Source: Oscillospiraceae bacterium (GTDB lineage: Bacteria > Bacillota > Clostridia > Oscillospirales > Oscillospiraceae). Taken from it: a DNA stretch of 11,492 bases. Shown here piece after piece: positions 6,015 to 11,492 of this stretch. The DNA is taken from assembly GCA_024404735.1 (NCBI GenBank), contig JAKSPP010000036.1, forward strand, positions 1-11,492, read 5' to 3'. How positions within the stretch are numbered: position 1 is the stretch's first letter; each line of letters opens with the position of its first letter. The notes below the pieces were generated by a model. That model was given only the letters and a program-made list of their open reading frames with translations, was not told where the DNA came from and made no database searches. A program made the translations under genes and the position numbers.

Positions 6015-6057
6015 TCGAGTGCAATATTCAGCTATGTTTTACCTGAGGTGCATTTTT

Positions 6058-7281
6058 ATGCGTATAAATATTCTTCGCACAGTCAAATGGGTGCTAATTG
6101 CTCTTGCGGTGGGCCTTGTCTGCGGACTTGTGGGAACCGCTTTTCACCTTGCCATAGATTTTGCCGGTGAGTCCTTTAAGGAAAAGTCGTGGCTTCTTTA
6201 TCTTCTCCCGCTTGCCGGTATAATTATCGTGGTGCTGTATAAAGGCGCACGGCTTCCCGTTTTTATGGGAACGGATACGGTTTTTGAGGCAACAAGGGAC
6301 AGAACTCATGTACCGGCGCCCCTTGCCCCGCTGATTTTCGTCTGCTCATTTCTGACTCATCTCTGCGGAGGCTCCAGTGGAAGAGAAGGCGCTGCGCTTC
6401 AGCTCGGAGGAGGAATTGCAAGCTTATTCGGCAGAATCCTCCGGCTTAATGACGAGGAGATGCATACAATTGAGATGTGCGGAATGGGCGCACTCTTTTC
6501 CGCCCTGTTCGGAACTCCCGTAGGTGCGGCCTTTTTTGTCATTGAAGTAATCGATGTGGGCTTTATTCATTACAGAGCCCTTCTTCCGGGTCTTATTTCC
6601 ACTATAACCGCATTTTTGATTGCAGGGCTCTTTAATGTATCGCCCACGCGTTTTGCTCTGGCCGATAATCTGATTGAAAACTCGGCTGTTCCTCTTCTTA
6701 AAATTGCGGCGCTGGCATTACTGTCGGGTCTTCTTGCCATTGCCTTCTGTGAGCTTATGCATAGTGCGGGCAAGCTATCCAGAAGGCTCCTTAAAAACGA
6801 TTATCTTCGCATTGTGGTGGGTGCTGCAATAGTAATAGGCCTTACCTTTGTTCTCGGAACAAGAGACTATAACGGCGGCGGTATGCATATAATTAAGGCT
6901 GCACTTGAAGGAAATGCACGGCCCGAAGCCTTCCTTATAAAGCTTCTGATGACCGCCATAACCCTTGCATCCGGCTTTAAGGGAGGGGAAATCGTTCCCT
7001 GCTTTTTCGTAGGCTCAACATTCGGATGCGTAGTCGGGGGGCTTATCGGACTGGACCCGGCACTCGGTGCGGCAATCGGCATGATGGCCCTTTTCGGAGG
7101 TGTAACAAATACCCCTGCAGCCACTATACTTCTGGCGGCAGAAATTTTCAGCGGAAAGTATATCATTGCCTTTGCCCTTGCAATCGGAATAAGCTATTTC
7201 ATTTCCGGAAGATGCAGCCTGTATCATTCACAGGCTTTTCTGGAGTCCAAATTCTCCTGGGAAAAAACAGATAATATCTGA
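6058..7281 (+). CDS. ClC-family anion transporter, likely fluoride/proton antiporter (CLC-F type)
   Basis: This 407-residue polytopic membrane protein has many hydrophobic helices and the ClC signature SSGREGAALQLGGG (106-119), with the gating glutamate E110. Several features point to the fluoride/proton antiporter branch rather than chloride transporters. There is no GSGIP motif, and the equivalent stretch is VFMGTD with M70. The later selectivity segment reads GFKGGEIVPCFFVG (306-319), with E311 in place of a chloride-type GGIFAP. A C-terminal tyrosine, Y389, sits in SLYHSQ. These fit the order and approximate spacing of the functional Met, Glu, Glu and Tyr I recall from the Enterococcus CLC-F. 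The likely role is export of toxic fluoride across the plasma membrane. The ATG at 6058 is chosen for TGAGGTG at 6044-6050 and the promoter position. No CBS domains are present. A plain ClC exchanger is the alternative. Confidence 0.85.
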   Translation: MRINILRTVKWVLIALAVGLVCGLVGTAFHLAIDFAGESFKEKSWLLYLLPLAGIIIVVLYKGARLPVFMGTDTVFEATRDRTHVPAPLAPLIFVCSFLTHLCGGSSGREGAALQLGGGIASLFGRILRLNDEEMHTIEMCGMGALFSALFGTPVGAAFFVIEVIDVGFIHYRALLPGLISTITAFLIAGLFNVSPTRFALADNLIENSAVPLLKIAALALLSGLLAIAFCELMHSAGKLSRRLLKNDYLRIVVGAAIVIGLTFVLGTRDYNGGGMHIIKAALEGNARPEAFLIKLLMTAITLASGFKGGEIVPCFFVGSTFGCVVGGLIGLDPALGAAIGMMALFGGVTNTPAATILLAAEIFSGKYIIAFALAIGISYFISGRCSLYHSQAFLESKFSWEKTDNI

Positions 7282-7288
7282 TTATATG

Positions 7289-7329
7289 AAAAAACAACAG
7301 GGCGCGGAATTGTTCCGCGCCCTGTTGTT
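7289..7329 (-). terminator. Terminator between convergent ClC and AlaX-type genes
   Basis: A perfect 17-bp stem (7293-7309 with 7313-7329, loop TTG) with a GC-rich core GGGCGCGGAA is followed on the - strand by a U-run (A-run 7289-7294). It is therefore a strong terminator for the leftward alanyl-tRNA editing gene. On the + strand there is no clear T-run after the stem, so termination of the ClC transcript here is likely but less certain. Confidence 0.85.
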
Positions 7330-7353
7330 GCATACTATATTATATTAAGATAA

Positions 7354-8502
7354 TTACATGACATTGGCCTTGATGTAAGCCTCAATCTCCGCTCTTCCGG
7401 CAGATACATTTCCCTGTGCCGGGCCGTTTCTTCCGCCGCCCTTTCCGGAAAGTGCGGAATTAAATGCTTTAATAAAGGGCATTATATCTCCGTCTTTTTT
7501 CCCGATTGCATATTTATAGGCTCCCTCATCGGTTCCGGAAAAGCAGAAGGCATATTCCGCATTTTCAAGAAGCATGGTGCACAGCTTTCTCAGAGAATCG
7601 GGAGACAAGCCCTCTTCAAACAATATGACGGTTTTCTCCCCGAGAAGCTTTTCGGACAGAAGAGCAAAGTATTTGTCCTCAAGACCGTAAGCTCTGTATT
7701 TTGCAGCCCCCAGCTCATCCCTTATTCTTCTGACGGCCTCCGGGGTTTCCGTGGGCTTTGCGGAAAGCTCTCTTGAAATTTCCGTATTGCAGGAATTGAT
7801 AAGTGACAGATAGTCAAAGGCACGCTTTCCGCACATAAGCTCCAGTCTTGTGCCGCCGCGCAGCTTTGATGCAGAAAGAAGCTTTATTATTCCCACCTGA
7901 CCTGCGGCTTTTACGTGCGTACCGCAGCAGGCACAGCGGTCGTAGCCGGGAAATTCTGTAATTCTTACTTCGCCCTTAAGCTCCTTTTTGCTGCGATAGT
8001 CAATATCAATATCTGCGCTTGAGGGGTAATAGGTTTCCTTAAAGGGCACATTTGACCATATAGCTTCGTTTGCAAGAAGCTCAAGACGGGAAATGTCCTC
8101 GGAGGGAATAACTGCGGAAAAGTCAATAAAAACACTGTCTGCGCCCAGATGAAAGCCAACATTTTCGCAGCTGTATTCTCTGCATATAAGTCCGGAGATA
8201 ATATGCTCACCGGAGTGCTGCTGCATATGGTCAAAGCGCCTTGCAAAATCAATCTCGCATTCTGCTTTTCCGAGGGAAACCGCACAGTCGCAGAGGTGAT
8301 AAACCTCGCCGTCCTTTTCGAAAACATCGGTAACTCTAACGCCGTTAATATATCCCGTATCATTGGGCTGCCCCCCTCCGGTGGGATAAAATGCACTTCT
8401 GTCAAGGACAACGATAAATCCCCTGTCACCTTCCGTGCAGGAGAGGACAGAGGCATCAAAGCTTTTCATAAAGGCATCAAGCTTATATAATCTTTCCGTC
8501 AT
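7354..8502 (-). CDS. Free-standing alanyl-tRNA editing protein (AlaX-L type) with DHHA1 domain
   Basis: This 382-residue cytoplasmic hydrolase resembles the editing half of alanyl-tRNA synthetase without the aminoacylation domain. It removes wrongly attached Ser or Gly from tRNA-Ala. SAFYPTGGGQPND (36-48) is the family's N-terminal signature. The zinc-binding editing residues are seen as HSGEH (H96, H100) and CCGTH (C192, H196). The C-terminal half carries a DHHA1-type tail with GKGGGRNGPAQGN (353-365), which binds tRNA in the synthetase. The length fits the long AlaX class. The ATG at 8500-8502 has GAGGAA (8509-8514) six bases upstream. It is monocistronic, with its own terminator at 7289-7329. 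The AT-rich 8517-8590 must hold its promoter, but I see no convincing -35/-10 pair there. Confidence 0.92.
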   Translation of the reverse strand: MTERLYKLDAFMKSFDASVLSCTEGDRGFIVVLDRSAFYPTGGGQPNDTGYINGVRVTDVFEKDGEVYHLCDCAVSLGKAECEIDFARRFDHMQQHSGEHIISGLICREYSCENVGFHLGADSVFIDFSAVIPSEDISRLELLANEAIWSNVPFKETYYPSSADIDIDYRSKKELKGEVRITEFPGYDRCACCGTHVKAAGQVGIIKLLSASKLRGGTRLELMCGKRAFDYLSLINSCNTEISRELSAKPTETPEAVRRIRDELGAAKYRAYGLEDKYFALLSEKLLGEKTVILFEEGLSPDSLRKLCTMLLENAEYAFCFSGTDEGAYKYAIGKKDGDIMPFIKAFNSALSGKGGGRNGPAQGNVSAGRAEIEAYIKANVM

Positions 8503-8596
8503 TAATTCTTCCTCGCTTTATTCTCGGGTTTAATACATATATTAATATTATTAAAAAAGGCTTATACCGCTTACGGGCATTGTCGGGGAATACTGC

Positions 8597-8625
8597 AAAA
8601 AAGCCCGCAGCCTTTTAGGCTGCGG
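8597..8625 (-). terminator. Terminator of the small membrane-anchored protein gene
   Basis: An 8-bp GC-rich stem (CCGCAGCC 8605-8612 with GGCTGCGG 8618-8625, loop TTTTA) is followed on the - strand by a U-run (A-run 8597-8602). It lies about 30 bases after the leftward gene's stop. Confidence 0.82.
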
Positions 8626-8652
8626 ACCTGTGTTTATTATCTTTTGTCGGCC

Positions 8653-9081
8653 TCAGCCTGCAATGGAGGGAGCAATGGGGGAGTAGTCAACGGCATCTCT
8701 GTCGGCACTGACCAGGGAGAATTCACCTTCTCCGGAAATCAGCTGGAAGCTGTAGAGAGAAACCTTACCGGAGGATGTGAGAGAAAGTGTTCCGGTGTTT
8801 CCGCCGTTATCTGTGAGAGTGTATTCACCGGAATCGGAGCCGTTACGATAAGTGCCGATGCCGTCGAAGAATATCTCACTGCCATCGCTTCCCGCAAATG
8901 TACCGACGAGGAAGCTTGTGGCATTTTTACTGATTGTTTCCGCAGCGCTGATTGTCTCAGCGGCGATGTTTATATTCGGAGTGCCGACGGAAGCATCCTT
9001 ATCGTTCTTTCCGCCACCTGCGAAGTAAACTATGCATATAACCGCTGCAATAACGAGAACAGCGGCAAGAGTTTTTTTCAT
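8653..9081 (-). CDS. Hypothetical membrane-anchored extracytoplasmic protein
   Basis: I do not recognise a family. The 142-residue product starts MKKTLAAVLVIAAVICIVYF, a short basic end plus one hydrophobic helix. It resembles a signal anchor: there is a cysteine but no good lipobox. A Gly/Lys/Asp hinge follows, then a tandem hexapeptide AAETIS (40-45 and 46-51). The rest is a Gly/Ser/Thr-rich, probably beta-strand domain (about 55-126: FLVGTFAGSDGSEIFF, GTYRNG, GEYTLTDNGG, TGTLSLTSSG). The repeated 'G-T-Y / G-E-Y-T-L / G-T-L-S-L' rhythm resembles small lipocalin-like sheets that report on a ligand or bind surface material; that is speculation. The frame is open to 9138, but the ATG at 9081 is chosen for its signal sequence and GAGAGGGA about 8 bases upstream. 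It has its own promoter (9166-9194) and terminator (8597-8625), so it is a real gene despite a long frame on the opposite strand. Confidence 0.8.
   Translation of the reverse strand: MKKTLAAVLVIAAVICIVYFAGGGKNDKDASVGTPNINIAAETISAAETISKNATSFLVGTFAGSDGSEIFFDGIGTYRNGSDSGEYTLTDNGGNTGTLSLTSSGKVSLYSFQLISGEGEFSLVSADRDAVDYSPIAPSIAG
8930..8965. repeat. Tandem 18-base duplication encoding AAETIS twice
   Basis: Units 8930-8947 and 8948-8965 differ at three positions, each three bases apart and synonymous in the leftward reading frame. The encoded hexapeptide lies just after the membrane anchor, in the presumed linker. Confidence 0.75.
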
Positions 9082-9165
9082 TATCCGAATCCCTCTCTCA
9101 CTAACAAATCGAAGACCGCCCGAAAAACGGACTGTCACGAGGAAAAATACTAATTTACATAAGGC

Positions 9166-9194
9166 ATTATACAGTATGATTTTGTAGAATGCAA
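9166..9194 (-). promoter_or_regulatory. Promoter of the small membrane-anchored protein gene
   Basis: On the - strand, TTGCAT (-35, 9189-9194), a 17-base spacer and consensus TATAAT (-10, 9166-9171) predict a start near 9159 and a 5' leader of about 77 bases. Confidence 0.78.
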
Positions 9195-9225
9195 GCTATA
9201 TTTTGTGTTTTTTGAAAATTTTTTT

Positions 9226-9237
9226 CACTATATAGTG
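9226..9237. repeat. 12-bp perfect palindrome CACTATATAGTG
   Basis: This self-complementary site lies in the AT-rich divergent interval, about 32 bases upstream of the leftward promoter's -35 and 160 bases before the rpsB promoter. It could be a dimeric regulator site or chance in AT-rich DNA. No promoter with correct spacing overlaps it. Confidence 0.35.
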
Positions 9238-9395
9238 TGTTTTTCGGGGGTGGACACAAAATGCCCGGGAAACAAGTAAAAAAGGGGGAAGAGGGTAATT
9301 CTAAGAGGCTTAAAAAGCTGAGTTTCAGAGCCTTTTGCCATGAAAATCGGGCAGGAGGAAATCACAAAAAAACTTTGAAAAAATTAAAAAAACAC
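9238..9395. other. Non-coding interval with possible long-range RNA pairing
   Basis: The 465-base gap between the leftward hypothetical gene and rpsB is mostly regulatory. In 9238-9395 I see no credible gene. TGCCCG (9262-9267) can pair with CGGGCA (9348-9353), enclosing GGCT (9307-9310) with AGCC (9329-9332). The stretch 9364-9392 is rich in A-tracts directly upstream of the rpsB -35, as expected of an UP element that raises promoter strength. Confidence 0.4.
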
Positions 9396-9424
9396 TTGCA
9401 AAATAGGCCTTCTTCTGTTACAAT
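9396..9424 (+). promoter_or_regulatory. Promoter of rpsB-tsf
   Basis: TTGCAA (9396-9401), a 17-base spacer and TACAAT (9419-9424) give a predicted start near 9431 and a leader of about 115 bases. A-tracts upstream (9364-9392) resemble an UP element, fitting a highly expressed ribosomal operon. Confidence 0.82.
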
Positions 9425-9450
9425 ACTACGGCATTACGCACGGGGGTGAA

Positions 9451-9494
9451 TTTTTCCGTCTGTGGTCTTCCGAAAGAAAGGCTTGGCGGAGAAA
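9451..9494 (+). promoter_or_regulatory. Structured rpsB leader, candidate autoregulatory element
   Basis: TTTTTCCGTC (9451-9460) pairs along all ten positions with GGCGGAGAAA (9485-9494), using two G-U pairs. Inside it, GTCTT (9465-9469) pairs with AAGGC (9478-9482), closing an 8-base loop CCGAAAGA. This two-part hairpin sits about 50 bases before the rpsB start. By analogy with other ribosomal operons, feedback binding by S2 is plausible. I do not recognise a named leader family. Confidence 0.5.
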
Positions 9495-9546
9495 GGTGAA
9501 GCTCCCGGAGGAAAGCAACTAAATTTTTTAAGGAGAAATCAAAATC

Positions 9547-10287
9547 ATGGCAGTAGTATCTATGAAACAGCTCCTGGAGGCCGGCGTACATTTCGGTCAC
9601 CAGACCCGCAGATGGAACCCCAAGATGTCCGAGTACATCTACACCGAGAGAAACGGTATTTACATCATTGACCTTCAGAAGACCGCAAAGAAGCTCGAGG
9701 AAGCTTACGCTTTCGTTCGCTCCGTTGCAGAGGCAGGTTCTTCCGTTCTCTTCGTCGGCACCAAGAAGCAGGCTCAGGAAGCCGTTAAGGAAGAGTCCGC
9801 ACGCGTTGGCATGTACTATGTAAACGCTCGTTGGCTCGGCGGTATGCTCACCAACTTCAAGACCATGCGTACTCGTGTTGATCGTCTTGCACAGCTCAAG
9901 AAGATGCAGGAAGACGGCACCTTCGATATGCCTCCCAAGAAGGAAGCTATCCGCCTCCGCCACGAGATGGAGAAGCTCGAGAAGTATCTCGGCGGCGTAA
10001 AGGATATGAAGAAGCTCCCCGGCGCAATCTTCGTTGTTGACCCCCGCAAGGAGCACAACGCAATTGCCGAGGCTCGCAAGCTCCACATCCCCATCGTAGC
10101 TATTGTTGACACCAACTGCGACCCCGATGAGGTCGATTACGTTATCCCCGGCAACGATGATGCTATCCGCGCTATCCGTCTCATCGCCGCAACCATGGCC
10201 AATGCCGTTCAGGAAGGCCGTCAGGGCGAGGACAACGGCGAGGCCGTTGAGGAAGCTGAGGCTCAGGCAGAAGAAGCTGCTGAATAA
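9547..10287 (+). CDS. rpsB: 30S ribosomal protein S2
   Basis: This 246-residue protein is S2, which joins the small subunit late in assembly and contacts S1-like factors and the head/platform junction. The N-terminal MAVVSMKQLLEAGVHFGHQT and RRWNPKMSEYIYTERNGI are diagnostic. FVGTKKQAQEAV, RWLGGMLTNFKTMRTRV, VVDPRKEHNAIAEARKLHIP and VDTNCDPDEVDYVIPGNDDA follow. The C-terminal tail is a short acidic run rich in Glu and Ala (about 230-246). AAGGAG (9530-9535) lies 11 bases before the ATG. A 22-base gap separates it from tsf. Codon use is strongly biased toward AAG and CTC/GTT-type codons, as in highly expressed genes, which also explains the long empty frames on the opposite strand. Confidence 0.98.
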   Translation: MAVVSMKQLLEAGVHFGHQTRRWNPKMSEYIYTERNGIYIIDLQKTAKKLEEAYAFVRSVAEAGSSVLFVGTKKQAQEAVKEESARVGMYYVNARWLGGMLTNFKTMRTRVDRLAQLKKMQEDGTFDMPPKKEAIRLRHEMEKLEKYLGGVKDMKKLPGAIFVVDPRKEHNAIAEARKLHIPIVAIVDTNCDPDEVDYVIPGNDDAIRAIRLIAATMANAVQEGRQGEDNGEAVEEAEAQAEEAAE

Positions 10288-10309
10288 TTAAATACGGAGG
10301 AAGATAATA

Positions 10310-11236
10310 ATGGCTTTTACCGCACAGGATGTTAAGGCTCTTCGTGAGATGACCAACGTCGGCATGATGGATTGCAAGAAGGCTCTCCAGGCTTGCGACG
10401 GTGATATGGAAAAGGCAGTTGACTGGCTCCGCGAGAAGGGCCTGGCCAAGGCTGCCAAGAAGGCCGGCAGAATTGCTGCCGAAGGTATGTCCTTCGCAAA
10501 GGTTTGCCCCAACTGCGGCGCTGCTGCTGTTGTTGAGGTTAACTGCGAGACAGACTTCTGCGCAAAGTCCGAGCTCTTCACCTCTTTTGTTAAGGATATC
10601 TGCGATGCAGTTATCATCAACAATCCTGCCGATGTTGACGCACTTATGCAGTGCAAGTACCCCGGCAAGGAGCTCACCATTTCCGAGACTATGCCCGAGA
10701 AGGTTATGTCCATCGGTGAGAATCTTCAGATTCGTCGTTTCGTTCGTTACAGCGAGAACACCTCTGTTTCCTACGTTCATGCCGGCGGCTCCCGCGGTGT
10801 TATCGTAAACCTCAAGGTTGAGGGTGACATCGATGCTACCGAAATCGGTAAGAACGTCGCTATGCAGATCGCTGCAATGGCTCCCAAGTACTGGGACAAG
10901 TCCCTTGTTCCTCAGGAGGACATCGACCACGAGCTCGCAGTTCAGGTTGCAGCTATGGCCAATGACCCCAAGATGGCTTCCAAGCCCGATGCTGTTAAGG
11001 AGAAGATTGCCGCAGGTAAGATCAATGCTTACTACAAAGAGTGGTGCCTCCTCCAGCAGGATTTCGTCCGTTCCGATATCTTCTCCGGCTCTGTTGAGGG
11101 TTACATCGCAGACGCTGCAAAGAAGCTCGGCGGCAAGGTTACCTTCGTTGATGCAACTCACTTCATCACCGGTGAGGGCATTGAGAAGAAGGAAGAGGAC
11201 TTCGCTGCAGAAGTCGCTGCTCAGCTCGGCAAGTAA
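10310..11236 (+). CDS. tsf: Translation elongation factor Ts
   Basis: This 308-residue EF-Ts is the guanine-nucleotide exchange factor that reloads EF-Tu with GTP. The N-terminal UBA-like domain reads VKALREMTNVGMMDCKKALQ (8-27). It is followed by KAVDWLREKGLAKAAKKAGR, and the EF-Tu contact core has VNCETDFCAK (77-86). Two coiled/dimerisation-type subdomains follow, with AMQIAAMAPKYWDK and the C-terminal LLQQDFVRS and FVDATHF segments. Length is normal. One oddity is residues 64-85, which carry four cysteines: C66 and C69 as VCPNCG where most EF-Ts have an HGN-GKVG-like turn, C79, and C84 where the family usually has Val (TDFV). GGAGG at 10296-10300 lies 9 bases before the ATG. It is co-transcribed with rpsB and ends at its own terminator, so pyrH and frr, which often follow, are not in this operon. 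Confidence 0.98.
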   Translation: MAFTAQDVKALREMTNVGMMDCKKALQACDGDMEKAVDWLREKGLAKAAKKAGRIAAEGMSFAKVCPNCGAAAVVEVNCETDFCAKSELFTSFVKDICDAVIINNPADVDALMQCKYPGKELTISETMPEKVMSIGENLQIRRFVRYSENTSVSYVHAGGSRGVIVNLKVEGDIDATEIGKNVAMQIAAMAPKYWDKSLVPQEDIDHELAVQVAAMANDPKMASKPDAVKEKIAAGKINAYYKEWCLLQQDFVRSDIFSGSVEGYIADAAKKLGGKVTFVDATHFITGEGIEKKEEDFAAEVAAQLGK

Positions 11237-11259
11237 TTAAAGGTTTTATAAAGCTTTAT

Positions 11260-11290
11260 TCCCCCGTCTTAACAGGCGGGGGATTTTTTT
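11260..11290 (+). terminator. Terminator of rpsB-tsf
   Basis: A stem of about 9 bp (11260-11268 with 11275-11283, core CCCCCG/CGGGGG, one G-U pair, loop TTAACA) is followed by seven T (11284-11290). It is a textbook intrinsic terminator 24 bases after the tsf stop. Confidence 0.93.
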
Positions 11291-11340
11291 CTGTAATTTT
11301 TTGATATGCACAAAAAATATCTGTTCAAATCACGGTTTTA

Positions 11341-11349
11341 TGCTATAAT
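11341..11349 (+). promoter_or_regulatory. Extended -10 promoter of the aldo/keto reductase gene
   Basis: TGCTATAAT is a consensus extended -10 (TGn plus TATAAT at 11344-11349). The -35 region (around 11321-11327, TGTTCA at best) is weak, as is common with extended -10 promoters. The predicted start is near 11356, about 33 bases before the ATG. Confidence 0.72.
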
Positions 11350-11388
11350 GACCTTGTCTGAAACAAAGTCAATTCCGGAGGTATAAAA

Positions 11389-11492
11389 ATGTCAGAACTC
11401 ATTAAGGCTAAGTCTCCCAATCTCGGATTCGGTAATATGCGTATGCCCTCAAAGGCAGACGGCACGCCGGATGAGGAGCTTACTTTCGAAAT
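11389..11492 (+). CDS. Aldo/keto reductase, N-terminal fragment (cut by window end)
   Basis: Only 34 complete codons are visible, beginning MSELIKAKSPNLGFGNMRMP and continuing KADGTPDEELTFE. The LGFGxMRLPxxxDGxxDxE pattern is the first strand and cofactor-side loop of the predicted aldo/keto reductase group common in Clostridia. Full-length members often carry a C-terminal [4Fe-4S] ferredoxin segment, which cannot be checked here. GGAGG (11377-11381) lies 7 bases before the ATG, and it has its own promoter at 11341-11349. Such enzymes reduce aldehydes or ketones with NAD(P)H. The substrate is unknown. Confidence 0.75.
   Translation, partial: MSELIKAKSPNLGFGNMRMPSKADGTPDEELTFE

Noticed and set aside
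6019..6057. Upstream GTG start for the ClC gene, adding 13 residues
   Set aside because: It coincides with the predicted transcription start and has no ribosome binding site. The ATG at 6058 has TGAGGTG at good spacing.
5986..6057. Possible fluoride riboswitch before the ClC gene
   Set aside because: The leader between the predicted start and the ATG is too short, and the conserved pseudoknot sequence is not seen.
8644..9153. 169-codon + strand frame opposite the small membrane-anchored protein
   Set aside because: It begins inside the transcribed region near the terminator and runs through the leftward leader. The leftward gene has the promoter, ribosome binding site, signal sequence and terminator.
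9237..9449. 70-codon lysine-rich + strand frame before rpsB
   Set aside because: It uses a GTG start without a ribosome binding site and overlaps the A-tract region and both promoter boxes of rpsB. The composition reflects A-rich DNA.
9496..9522. GTG mini-frame of eight codons in the rpsB leader, a possible leader peptide
   Set aside because: There is no properly spaced ribosome binding site, and the residues (VKLPEESN) show no attenuation-type codon run.
9418..10086. 222-codon - strand frame opposite rpsB
   Set aside because: It is a shadow of a highly codon-biased ribosomal gene and ends within the rpsB promoter.
10181..11161. 326-codon - strand frame opposite tsf
   Set aside because: It is a shadow of codon-biased tsf with no ribosome binding site or recognisable protein.

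Overview
The window looks like chromosome of an anaerobic, probably gut-associated Clostridia (Firmicutes). Evidence: the rpsF-ssb-rpsR order, strong AGGAGG-type ribosome binding sites, sigma-A-type promoters, hairpin-plus-T-run terminators, codon-biased ribosomal genes, and several oxygen-sensitive redox proteins. Genus cannot be called. I see no insertion sequence, phage gene, CRISPR array, tRNA or rRNA.

Layout. (1) 1-2982, + strand: a tightly overlapping three-gene operon. Its first gene is cut by the left edge and is open across that edge. It encodes the end of a flavin/pyridine-nucleotide oxidoreductase fused to a dicluster ferredoxin segment and two CCG (heterodisulfide-reductase-like) domains. 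A 65-residue four-cysteine protein and a PaaK-like AMP-forming CoA ligase follow. This is the least understood part of the window. (2) 2878-4256, - strand: rpsF-ssb-rpsR, with a near-consensus promoter built into the terminator of the next gene and a leader hairpin fitting an S6:S18 autoregulatory element. rpsR uses a TTG start and has no stop codon where S18 should end, so its frame runs through its own terminator hairpin. (3) 4275-5855, - strand: a fumarate-reductase-like FAD protein, divergent from (4) 6058-7281, + strand, a ClC transporter with residues typical of the fluoride/proton antiporter branch. The shared intergenic region has two good promoters and two inverted repeats. (5) 7354-8502, - strand: a free-standing alanyl-tRNA editing protein with a DHHA1 tail. 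(6) 8653-9081, - strand: a small membrane-anchored extracytoplasmic protein of unknown function. (7) 9396-11290, + strand: rpsB-tsf with a structured leader and its own terminator. (8) 11341 to the right edge, + strand: promoter and first codons of an aldo/keto reductase.

How the parts relate: regions 2 and 7 are translation housekeeping, and region 5 guards against mischarged tRNA-Ala. Regions 1, 3 and 8 are redox genes of an anaerobe, with no sequence sign that they act together. The main novelty candidates are the region 1 operon, the stop-less rpsR, the promoter nested in a terminator, and the structured leaders.
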